In this document: positions 18,701 to 26,473 of the stretch, piece after piece
Layout of the letters: the number at the start of each line of letters is the position of its first letter
Position numbering within the stretch: the first letter of the stretch is position 1
NCBI GenBank assembly: GCA_910574835.1
Contig: CAJTDE010000011.1
Coordinates: 62,001-126,000, forward strand
From: Clostridia bacterium
GTDB lineage: Bacteria; Bacillota; Clostridia; Lachnospirales; Lachnospiraceae
Length of the DNA: 64,000 bases
Reading direction: 5' to 3'
Notes under the pieces: model-generated
The model's input: only the letters and a program-made list of their open reading frames with translations
The model's database searches: none
Told to the model about the DNA's origin: nothing
Position numbers and translations under genes: made by a program

Positions 18701-18883
18701 TTTTGTCCTCCTTATTGATGGTTCCAGGCCGTCCGGGTATCTCATCCTTATCCGGATGAAGCCTTGATCTCAGCGGGATTCGCCCGCATATTCATCCGCA
18801 TATTCTAATAAGGTGTTCTATCCGGTTTTACTGTTATTCATCCCCTATAAACCGAAACATTCATAGAGTGATGTACTATCTGT

Positions 18884-18912
18884 AATATAGCTTTATTTGG
18901 TCTTAATAGCAA
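18884..18912 (-). promoter_or_regulatory. Promoter of the isomerase-transketolase-kinase-ABC operon
   Basis: Minus-strand TTGCTA (18912-18907), 17 bp spacer, TATATT (18889-18884). The transcript has a leader of about 175 nt before the isomerase ATG. The palindromic operator begins 3 bp upstream of the -35. Confidence 0.75.
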
Positions 18913-18914
18913 TA

Positions 18915-18943
18915 AAAAATAAAGTAATTTTTACTTTATTTTT
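18915..18943. promoter_or_regulatory. Perfect 13+13 bp palindrome, likely LacI operator
   Basis: AAAAATAAAGTAA (18915-18927), 3-base spacer TTT, TTACTTTATTTTT (18931-18943): a perfect inverted repeat. A further half-site (TTTACTTT) follows at 18941. It lies between the two divergent promoters, abutting the -35 of the operon. It is the best candidate site for the regulator at 19046. Confidence 0.78.
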
Positions 18944-18954
18944 ACTTTACCTAC

Positions 18955-18982
18955 TTGTTTTTTTTCTAAATCTGTTTATAAT
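18955..18982 (+). promoter_or_regulatory. Promoter of the LacI-family gene
   Basis: TTGTTT (18955-18960), 16 bp spacer, TATAAT (18977-18982), 63 bp before the start codon. The gap 18701-19045 is thus a divergent control region. Confidence 0.7.
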
Positions 18983-19045
18983 AGGTGGAAAGCAAGGATG
19001 TAATTTGAGAACTGTCACATGACTAATACCGGGAGAATATAAGAC

Positions 19046-20077
19046 ATGGCAATTACCGCAAAAGAACTGGCCAAAAAACTGAATCTTTCTGCCACAGCCG
19101 TATCTATGGCCCTGAATAATAAACCCGGAGTGAGCACCGCCACCCGGGATCAGGTAATTAAGGCCGCGGAGAAATACGGATATGATTTCACGCGCCTTTC
19201 CTTAAAGAACGGACATTCAGGAGATATTTACTGTATTATCTACCGTGCCCACAATGCAATTTTGAATTATATGCCGATTTTTTCAGAGCTGACAGACGGA
19301 ATTGAGCAGGAATGCCGGAACCAAGGATATCAGCTTAAGCTTGTTCAGATTAATGAAAATCGGGACGATCTCCAAAAACGGATTGAGGATCTGCGGATTG
19401 CCAACTGCGCCGGAATCATTCTTCTGGGAACGGAAACCAGTATTCATGTATGCAAAATGTTCCTTCAGCTTTCGGTGCCGGTTCTACTGCTGGATTCTCA
19501 TTTTGACTCTTTGGGGTGCAGCAGTGTGCTGATCAATAACCGTCAGGGAGCTTACCTTGCAACAAGTCTGCTCATTAACCAATGCGGCAGTCAGCCGGGG
19601 TATATGCGTTCCTCCTATCGTATTAGGAACTTCGAAGAACGGCGCACCGGCTTTGATACGGCGCTTCGGGAGCACGGAATGTCGCCCTCCAATTCGGTAA
19701 TTCATGAGCTGCCGCCCTCGATTGACGGAGCGCTTTCGGATATGCTGGAGATTATTGACCGGAAGGCAGCTTTGGCGAAATGCTATTTTGCGGATAATGA
19801 TTTAATTGCCATCGGCGCTATGAAGGCTTTGAAATTGCGTGGATATCGGATTCCGGAGGATGTGGCGATTGCAGGCTTTGACAATATTTCCGAGAGCCGG
19901 ATTGTAGAGCCTTCTTTGTCTACCATTGATATTCCCAGAACCTTTATGGGGCAGACCGCGGCAAGACAGTTGATCCATCAGATAACAACGCCGGTGCCTC
20001 ATACGGTAAAGATTGAGATTTCTACAAAATTGGTAAAACGGTTCTCCGTGCAGAGCGCTGCAGGAGCGGCGGTTTAA
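19046..20077 (+). CDS. LacI/GalR-family transcriptional regulator
   Basis: 343 residues. Helix-turn-helix at 4-23 (TAKELAKKLNLSATAVSMAL), hinge helix about 45-60, then a periplasmic-binding-like effector domain. Typical motifs are IILLGTETS, CYFADNDLIAIGAMKAL and IPEDVAIAGFDNI. Transcribed away from the isomerase operon, so it most likely controls that operon and responds to its sugar or phosphate intermediate. The perfect palindrome at 18915-18943 is the likely operator. Confidence 0.92.
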   Translation: MAITAKELAKKLNLSATAVSMALNNKPGVSTATRDQVIKAAEKYGYDFTRLSLKNGHSGDIYCIIYRAHNAILNYMPIFSELTDGIEQECRNQGYQLKLVQINENRDDLQKRIEDLRIANCAGIILLGTETSIHVCKMFLQLSVPVLLLDSHFDSLGCSSVLINNRQGAYLATSLLINQCGSQPGYMRSSYRIRNFEERRTGFDTALREHGMSPSNSVIHELPPSIDGALSDMLEIIDRKAALAKCYFADNDLIAIGAMKALKLRGYRIPEDVAIAGFDNISESRIVEPSLSTIDIPRTFMGQTAARQLIHQITTPVPHTVKIEISTKLVKRFSVQSAAGAAV

Positions 20078-20443
20078 AATGGGGGTGTCAGAATTTTTAC
20101 GACTGAATAGTCATTGAAACGGACAGGTCAAAAAGCGCAGACGCAGCGGTGATTATCTTAATAACAAGTATCGCGCGAAGTATGGAGGGACTCTTAGGAT
20201 TTACGGCGGGGCTTTTTGGCTTGTGTTGTCTGAGATATCACCATATCCTGTGTTTGCGTTCGGAAAATTCTGTAAAATCTCGCTTGCAATTTGGAAAAAT
20301 ATGTTATATACTACCTCTATCAAAGGATTCTAATTATGTTCGGACATTTCCGTCAGAAAAATCCATGAGATGAAAAAGTTACTGAGCACGGAGTACACAG
20401 TAACTGAAAACAACTAATAACATTTAACAAGGAAAGAAAGATA
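20078..20443. other. Gene-poor spacer upstream of the Rpn gene
   Basis: No convincing gene. One candidate promoter (TTGCAA 20284-20289, 17 bp, TATACT 20307-20312) and a copy of the 27 bp palindrome (20378-20404, GTTACTGAGCAC...CAGTAAC) are visible. A 74-codon open frame at 20149-20373 lacks a ribosome site and is probably spurious. Confidence 0.5.
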
Positions 20444-20472
20444 TTGTATCAGATCAGGAAATCCTTTATAAT
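20444..20472 (+). promoter_or_regulatory. Promoter of the Rpn nuclease gene
   Basis: TTGTAT (20444-20449), 17 bp spacer, TATAAT (20467-20472). The U3 repeats follow within the predicted leader. Confidence 0.72.
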
Positions 20473-20507
20473 AAAGTCGGATATACTGCTATTCTTATCT
20501 TTCTTTC

Positions 20508-20660
20508 AAGGCATACCTGCATGCTCTAAACATGAGCGGAGCAAGGAAACACCCTTCGGGCATACCTATATGCTCTAAAAACATGAGCGAATCAAGGAAA
20601 CACCCTTCGGGTATACCTATATGCTCTAAAAACATGAGCGAATCAAGGAAAGGAGAACGC
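20508..20660 (+). repeat. U3 tandem repeats (about three 50 bp units)
   Basis: Units of 49-51 bp, with CATACCT/TATACCT landmarks at 20512, 20561 and 20612. Each contains AAACACCCTTCGGG, GTATACC and a small hairpin GCTC...GAGC, then AAGGAAA. The last unit runs from AAGGAAA into GGAGAACG, the ribosome site of the Rpn gene, so the repeat itself contributes the Shine-Dalgarno. The same family occurs on the other strand before ligA and the RluF-like gene. Confidence 0.85.
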
Positions 20661-20664
20661 AGTA

Positions 20665-21675
20665 TTGAGTAATGAACAGACATTTTTAATGAAGCCAAAG
20701 GTAGACTTCTGCTTCAAGGAACTGATGGAGGATGCGGAAGTCCGGAGGGGATTTATCTCCGCATTGTTAGACATAAAGCCGGAAGAAATTATGTGGTCAA
20801 GGCTTCTGCCTACACATTTAAGGAAAGAGCGTCCGGAGGATAAGCTGGGAATCCTGGATATCCGGGTTTCCATTTCCGAGCAGGTGAACGAGGCGGACGA
20901 CGCCCAGGAAAAAGAGACCCAGCTGGACCTGGAAATTCAGCTTGCGCCCTTCCCCCTGTGGCCGGAACGCTCCGCTTTTTATCTGGCAAAAATGTTTACG
21001 GGAGAAATTCATAAGGGAGACGGCTTTGAGGTGCTTAAAAAATGCATCCATGTAGGGATTCTGGATTTTATACTCTTTGAGGATGACAAGGAATTTTACT
21101 CCTGCTTTCATCTTTGGGAGGATCACCGGCGCCGGATGTATACGGACAAACTGGAGATTCATATTCTGGAGCTTCCCAAGCTTAAGGAGTGCAATTACCC
21201 TCATACCGAGCTTTTGAATTGGGCCTGTTTTTTCAATGCGGAACAGAAGGAGGAATTTGAAATGGCGGCAGAGTCAAGTCCACATGTGGAAAAAGCTTAT
21301 GAACGGTTAATGGATATCAGCGCAGATGAAGAAAAGCGCCTGGAGTATGAAGCGCGGGAAAAAGCCATCCGGGATCACAATTACCTGATGGATTATAATC
21401 TGAAACGAGGCTTGGAGGAAGGCCGGAAAAAAGGGATGGAGCTGGGTATCAAGCAAGGTATTAAACAAGGCATCGAACAAGGTATCGAACAAGGTATCGA
21501 ACAAGGCGTAGAGCAGGGAATCAAGCAGGGGATGGATCGAGGTGCAAAAGCCATCATCGAAATATGCCAAGAGGATTCCCGTTCCAGAGAAGAAACGGCT
21601 TCCCGGCTAATCAAGCGCCTTTCCCTTTCTCCCGAAGCAGCGGAAGCTTACTTAAAAAAATACTGGAAGGTATAA
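20665..21675 (+). CDS. Rpn-family (PD-(D/E)XK) recombination-promoting nuclease
   Basis: 336 residues starting at TTG (20665) with AAAGGAGA 8 nt upstream. The N-terminal domain starts KPKVDFCFKELM, typical of Rpn/transposase_31 proteins. The nuclease core is GILDIRVSISEQ followed by TQLDLEIQL (Asp, then E-x-Q). A C-terminal run of four-residue repeats, GIKQ/GIEQ/GVEQ (about residues 258-289), is encoded by near-identical 12-base units and may vary in length by slippage. The family includes RecA-independent recombination nucleases and anti-phage proteins. It stands alone behind its own promoter and U3 repeats. Confidence 0.88.
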   Translation: MSNEQTFLMKPKVDFCFKELMEDAEVRRGFISALLDIKPEEIMWSRLLPTHLRKERPEDKLGILDIRVSISEQVNEADDAQEKETQLDLEIQLAPFPLWPERSAFYLAKMFTGEIHKGDGFEVLKKCIHVGILDFILFEDDKEFYSCFHLWEDHRRRMYTDKLEIHILELPKLKECNYPHTELLNWACFFNAEQKEEFEMAAESSPHVEKAYERLMDISADEEKRLEYEAREKAIRDHNYLMDYNLKRGLEEGRKKGMELGIKQGIKQGIEQGIEQGIEQGVEQGIKQGMDRGAKAIIEICQEDSRSREETASRLIKRLSLSPEAAEAYLKKYWKV

Positions 21676-21926
21676 ACGTTTCTCCAAAATGCATGGCTTC
21701 ATCTAAATTACAATATCTAAATCGAGCAAAAAGAGCTGTTACAAAATAAGATAACGGACATTTCCAAACGCATCCGGACATCCTCCGGGCATGGGTTATA
21801 AAAATGTCTTCCTGCTTATTTTGCAGCAGCTCCTTTTCTTTCTTACCGGACCATTTGGCCGGCCTCCTCCTGCCAAAATCTATCCTGCCTGCTTACGTCC
21901 TTTTGTCATGCGGTTCAAGATATGCC

Positions 21927-22280
21927 TTACAGGATTTCTCCCTTTTTCTCCAGAATCGCCTCCACAGCCACGCAAGCCGGGCAGTCACAGTATTTCCCTC
22001 CTGCTTCTTTGATAGCTTTGCCATGAGCCGCCACCTCTCCTGCCTTGTCCCCAAAAACGCCGGCGCCCGCTTCGGATTCAGCAAAGGCAATGAGCTGCTC
22101 AACCGGCATCAAATCCTCCTCAAGCTCCGCAACCAAATTCTTTGCCGTCTCCGCTTCCTTATCTGTCCCAACGGCATCTAACCACGCCTGAGCCGCTTCT
22201 CTGGCTTCTGCGCAGCAGGTATGGGAATTAATCAGCTCCTTTGTCCTTTCTATTACATATTCTTTTTCTGTCTGACTCAT
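21927..22280 (-). CDS. Small protein of unknown function
   Basis: 117 residues, helical and acidic. Cysteines sit near the N-terminus (HTCCAEAREAAQAWLDAVG) and in a C-terminal CDCPAC motif that could bind metal or form disulfides. I do not recognise a defined family. Start: ATG behind GGATGGAG. It is the last gene of the operon running from the RluF-like gene, 43 bp after mscS. The 251 bp between it and the Rpn gene hold no feature I can name. Confidence 0.72.
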   Translation of the reverse strand: MSQTEKEYVIERTKELINSHTCCAEAREAAQAWLDAVGTDKEAETAKNLVAELEEDLMPVEQLIAFAESEAGAGVFGDKAGEVAAHGKAIKEAGGKYCDCPACVAVEAILEKKGEIL

Positions 22281-22323
22281 AAATCTCCATCCTTTCTACT
22301 TTTTTGCTTATTAAATGCTACCC

Positions 22324-23190
22324 TCACTCTTCCCGGATATGCACATCCACCTGGTTAAAGGGAATCTCAATCCCCTCCGCGTCAAAGGCAAGCTTCACCG
22401 CCTCCGTCATATCCCACTTTACACTCCAGTAATCCTCAGGCTTCACCCAGAAGCGCAGCTTCAGGATCACAGCACTGTCCGCCAGCTCGGAAACCACCAC
22501 CATGTGTTCCTCCTCCTTCAGCACACGTTCCTCCCGCTCCAAAAGCTTCATACTGGTTTCCTTGGCCTTTTTCAAATCTGCCGTATAGGAGATTCCCACG
22601 TCTATGTCAAGACGCCGTTTCTCCTGGGCCGTTACATTGATGAGACTGTTGTCAGCCAGCTTGCCGTTGGGAATAACGACCTTCCGGTTATCCGGGGTCA
22701 GCAGATAGGTATAGATCATCTGGATCTCGGAAACCGTTCCCTCCAAATCTCCCTGAATAATATAATCCCCCACCTTAAAGGGCCGCACCATAAGCAGGAG
22801 AACACCCCCTGCAAAGTTGGCCAGACTGCCTTGCAGCGCCAGACCTGCGGCCAGACCTGCGGACCCCACCAGGGCCACAACTGAGGTGGTATCCACTCCG
22901 AAGCTTGAGGCTATCAGCATCACCAGTACAAAATACAGAAAAGCCTTTAAGATGGAATCAATAAACTGCATCACGCCCACATCCGCACCGGCCCGCTCCA
23001 TAGAACGGCGCACAATGCGGCGCAGTAGCTTAATGAGACGAGAGCCTATAAAGAACAGCACAAGAGCCATCAGTACCCGCAGGCCAAAGGCTACGACTCC
23101 CGGCAGATATTCGTCAATATATCGTTGAAATCGGTCTATTTCCTCTGTGATTGCTTCTATTTCCTGCGGCGTATCCGTGTTCTCCAGCAT
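22324..23190 (-). CDS. mscS: MscS-family small-conductance mechanosensitive channel
   Basis: 288 residues with three N-terminal membrane segments. The pore helix GSAGLAAGLALQGSLANFAG is typical, then the beta domain VRPFKVGDYI and the C-terminal alpha/beta domain ending in FNQVDVHIREE. It opens under membrane tension to release solutes on hypo-osmotic shock. It follows glgB by 31 bp in the same operon. Confidence 0.94.
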   Translation of the reverse strand: MLENTDTPQEIEAITEEIDRFQRYIDEYLPGVVAFGLRVLMALVLFFIGSRLIKLLRRIVRRSMERAGADVGVMQFIDSILKAFLYFVLVMLIASSFGVDTTSVVALVGSAGLAAGLALQGSLANFAGGVLLLMVRPFKVGDYIIQGDLEGTVSEIQMIYTYLLTPDNRKVVIPNGKLADNSLINVTAQEKRRLDIDVGISYTADLKKAKETSMKLLEREERVLKEEEHMVVVSELADSAVILKLRFWVKPEDYWSVKWDMTEAVKLAFDAEGIEIPFNQVDVHIREE

Positions 23191-23221
23191 GTCTTTTCCT
23201 CTACTTTATTCTTGGATGCTA

Positions 23222-25660
23222 CTATTTATTCTTTGTTGCTGATTTTTTCGCTGTGGAAGGTTTCTTTGCTGTGGCTTTAGCTTCCTGCTTTGCCGCGGTT
23301 CCCGCTGTCTTGGAAGACTTTTCTGCTTTCAGAACTTTTTGCTCTGTTGCTGCATTTTTCACCTTAACAGTTTCTTGCTCTGCTACGGTTTTTTCTGCCT
23401 TCACAGCCTTTTTCTCTGCTTTCCCGGCCTTCCCTTTCTTCACCGGAATCTTCTCGGGCGTACAGGCGAATACGGCAATTCCCATCGGCGGAACCGTAAT
23501 CTCAATGGAATTTTCCCGTCCGTCGCACTCGGACTTCTTGGACAGCTTCGCCCGCTTGTTCCGCACATCACTTCCGCCGAACTCCTCGCTGTCACTGTTG
23601 AAAATCTCCTTATACCTTCCCTCAAAGGGCACGCCAATCTTATGCTTCTCATAAACCAGCGGCGAGAAGTTGCACACAACAAGCAATGTCTCCTTCGCTT
23701 TCTTTGCCTTCCTTAAGAACACGAGCATATTTTCATTGGCGGAAATGTTGTTGATCCACTCAAAGCCCTCCGGCTCATGATCCTGCTCATAAAGCGCCGG
23801 ATGCTCCCGCAGAAAAACATTCAAAGCCTTCACATAATCTCTCATATTGCCGTGATCCTGGTACTGAAGAAGCTCCCAGTCCAGGCCCACATTTTCATTC
23901 CACTCCTCAAAGGGGGCGTACTCCTGTCCCATAAAAAGCAGCTTTTTCCCCGGATGAGCCATCATATAGCCGTAGGCCGCCCGCAGATTGTTGAGCTGGG
24001 AATCCCGATCCCCCGGCATCTTTCCAACTAAGGACGCCTTGCCGTGAACCACCTCGTCATGAGAAAGGCTTAAGATAAAATTCTCACTGTAGGCATAAAT
24101 CATACTAAAGGTCAGCTCTCCGTGATGATAAGCCCGAAATACCGGGTCATAGTGCATATACCCTATAAAGTCATTCATCCAGCCCATATTCCACTTAAAG
24201 TCAAAGCCAAGGCCGTCCTCCTCCACGGCTCCTGTGATCCTGGGCCATGCGGTGGATTCCTCCGCAATAAGCAGGGCGCCGTCCTTGCGCTTCTTGAAAA
24301 TGGAATTCAGGTGCTTTAAGAACTCCACGGCCTCCAGGTTTTCTTTGCCGCCGTAAATATTAGCCACCCACTCGCCGTCATTTTTCCCGTAATCCAGGTA
24401 CAGCATGGAGGCTACGGCGTCCATACGAATACCGTCCGCATGGTAAACCTCCGTCCAGAACAGGGCATTTGCAATCAGGAAGTTCTTTACCTGGGGCCGC
24501 CCGTAATTATAGATAAGAGTCCCCCAGTGCGGATGGGAACCCTGTCTGGGGTCCCAGTGCTCATAGAGACATGTCCCGTCAAAGGCCGCCAGTCCAAAGG
24601 TATCCCTCGGAAAATGGGCCGGCACCCAGTCCAGGATCACGCCGATCCCCTGACCGTGCATATAGTCCATAAAATACATAAAATCCTCCGGCGTTCCGTA
24701 CCGGGCCGTAGGCGCATAATAGCCTGTCACCTGATATCCCCAGGAGGCATCAAAGGGATGCTCCATCACCGGCATCAGCTCCACATGGGTGTAGCCCATT
24801 TCCTTCACATAGGGAGCAAGCTCTTGTGCAATCTCCCGGTAATTGTAAAATTCCCGGCCGGACTCTTCCTCAGGCTTCTTCCAGGAGCCTAAGTGAAGCT
24901 CATAGATCAGCATGGGAGCCTTTTTATAATCTGTCTTTTTGCGCTGTTCAAGCCATGCCTTGTCCGTCCATGAAAATCCGGTCAAATCCCGGACCACCGA
25001 AGCCGTATTGGGCCGAAGCTCCGCACCGTTGGCATAAGGGTCCGCTTTCAGCATGGGCAGGCGGCTCTTTGTTTTAATCTCATATTTGTAGGTTTCCCCG
25101 GCTTTCACTCCTGGGATAAACAATTCAAAAATACCGGACTCCTTAAGCTTACGCATGGGATGGCGGCGTCCGTCCCAGAGGTTGAAATCTCCCACCACGC
25201 TCACCCTGGCAGCATTGGGCGCCCAGACCGCAAAGTAAGTGCCCTCTGTGCCCCGAATGGTCATGGGATGTGCACCCAGCTTTTCGTAAATGGTATAATG
25301 GATGCCTGCCTCAAACTTGTCCGCGTCATTCCGGGTAAATACCTTGGGCGCAAAGGCGTAAGGGTCCGCAAGCTCTTCCTCGGTCCCGTTGTCGTACTCT
25401 ACCTGATAGGTGTACTCGGGGATCGTCTTTCCCGGCAGAAGAACCGCGTAAAAGCCGTTCTCGTCCGCCTGCTCCATCGGGTAAGTCTTGCCGTCCTTTA
25501 CGGCCACCGTAACCTTCATGGCCGTAGGCAAAAAAGCCTGAATCAAAATTCCCCCTGCCACCTTGTGGGGTCCGAGAATTTCCTGGGGTTCATCCTCCTC
25601 GGAATAGACCAATGCCTCAATCCTGGGCCAGTTCATCAAATCATACAATTTTCCATCCAT
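23222..25660 (-). CDS. glgB: 1,4-alpha-glucan branching enzyme with Lys/Ala-rich tail
   Basis: 812 residues. N-terminal CBM48-like domains (about 20-210), GH13 barrel with HFPRDTFGLAAFDG, nucleophile Asp in DGIRMDAVASML, acid Glu in LLIAEESTAWP and LSHDEVVHG, then the C-terminal beta domain. It creates alpha-1,6 branches in glycogen. Odd feature: residues about 737-812 form an extra tail. By my count 23 of 76 residues are Lys and 16 are Ala, with motifs such as AKKPSTAKKSATKNK; it resembles eukaryotic histone H1 tails and is not part of the enzyme fold. No other glycogen gene is nearby. It starts 18 bp after the HAD gene. Confidence 0.93.
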   Translation of the reverse strand: MDGKLYDLMNWPRIEALVYSEEDEPQEILGPHKVAGGILIQAFLPTAMKVTVAVKDGKTYPMEQADENGFYAVLLPGKTIPEYTYQVEYDNGTEEELADPYAFAPKVFTRNDADKFEAGIHYTIYEKLGAHPMTIRGTEGTYFAVWAPNAARVSVVGDFNLWDGRRHPMRKLKESGIFELFIPGVKAGETYKYEIKTKSRLPMLKADPYANGAELRPNTASVVRDLTGFSWTDKAWLEQRKKTDYKKAPMLIYELHLGSWKKPEEESGREFYNYREIAQELAPYVKEMGYTHVELMPVMEHPFDASWGYQVTGYYAPTARYGTPEDFMYFMDYMHGQGIGVILDWVPAHFPRDTFGLAAFDGTCLYEHWDPRQGSHPHWGTLIYNYGRPQVKNFLIANALFWTEVYHADGIRMDAVASMLYLDYGKNDGEWVANIYGGKENLEAVEFLKHLNSIFKKRKDGALLIAEESTAWPRITGAVEEDGLGFDFKWNMGWMNDFIGYMHYDPVFRAYHHGELTFSMIYAYSENFILSLSHDEVVHGKASLVGKMPGDRDSQLNNLRAAYGYMMAHPGKKLLFMGQEYAPFEEWNENVGLDWELLQYQDHGNMRDYVKALNVFLREHPALYEQDHEPEGFEWINNISANENMLVFLRKAKKAKETLLVVCNFSPLVYEKHKIGVPFEGRYKEIFNSDSEEFGGSDVRNKRAKLSKKSECDGRENSIEITVPPMGIAVFACTPEKIPVKKGKAGKAEKKAVKAEKTVAEQETVKVKNAATEQKVLKAEKSSKTAGTAAKQEAKATAKKPSTAKKSATKNK

Positions 25661-25678
25661 GCTTTTTTGCTCCTTATC

Positions 25679-26473
25679 TCAAATTAATCCGTATCGTTTA
25701 AGCCCTAAGTAAATTCCGTCCTCCCATATCCCTTCGGTCTTATATTTTGCCGTCTTAAACACGCTGTCCTCGGAATTTCCCATAGCCGTTCCGTACTGTA
25801 CATATTGTAACATTTCTAAGTCGTTTGGTCCATCCCCAAATGCATATGTATGAGAACGCGGAATCCCCAGATGTGTAATCAAGGTCTCAATTCCGTCTGC
25901 CTTGTTGATTCCGGCGGGCATCATTTCCACAAAAGGAAACTGCTGATAGCGGACAACGGAAAAATCCGCCCGAAGCTCCGGAACCATAGCGTCAAAAGCC
26001 TCCGGATCTCCAAGCTGAGCCGATAATTTGCAGGCTTCATCCCTCCCCGGTTCCATCTCCTTTATCCGATGGGGATATTCCCTGTGAAGCCTTCCGAGCA
26101 CGCTGTAATAGAGAGGCGCCTTTCCTGCCTTTCGATAACTCAGATACTCCGGCCCCTCCAGAACAACGGAACAGTCAATGGACTCCATACGAGGTACCGT
26201 CCGCTCCACCAGCTCATGCTCCAAAAATACATTGCGCAGAACCTTCCCCTCATATTCCACATAGGTTCCCGCGCCCCCGATGATTCCCGGAAAATCCAAG
26301 TCCAAAATCTCCGGAAATAAGGTTGAAATAGGACGTCCCGAACATACAATGGGAATATGCCCCCGCTCCTTCAAACGCTTTAGGGACTCTATGGTGCTCT
26401 CCGGCGTCCCCTTTCCTGTCTCAAAAATCGTACCGTCGATATCGAAAAATACGATACATCTGTCCTTTTTCAT
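25679..26473 (-). CDS. HAD-superfamily phosphatase (Cof type)
   Basis: 264 residues. Motif I FFDIDGTIFETG (nucleophile and acid Asp), motif II CSGRP, and motif IV FGDGPNDLEMLQYV; the C2-type cap lies between. Cof-type HAD enzymes dephosphorylate sugar phosphates or similar metabolites. Its ATG overlaps the ligA stop (ATGA), so expression is coupled to ligA. Location before glgB suggests, but does not prove, a sugar phosphate substrate. Confidence 0.9.
   Translation of the reverse strand: MKKDRCIVFFDIDGTIFETGKGTPESTIESLKRLKERGHIPIVCSGRPISTLFPEILDLDFPGIIGGAGTYVEYEGKVLRNVFLEHELVERTVPRMESIDCSVVLEGPEYLSYRKAGKAPLYYSVLGRLHREYPHRIKEMEPGRDEACKLSAQLGDPEAFDAMVPELRADFSVVRYQQFPFVEMMPAGINKADGIETLITHLGIPRSHTYAFGDGPNDLEMLQYVQYGTAMGNSEDSVFKTAKYKTEGIWEDGIYLGLKRYGLI

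Noticed and set aside
20495-20698. Minus-strand 67-codon frame with a repeated peptide
   Set aside because: It is only the translation of the U3 tandem repeats and lacks a ribosome site.
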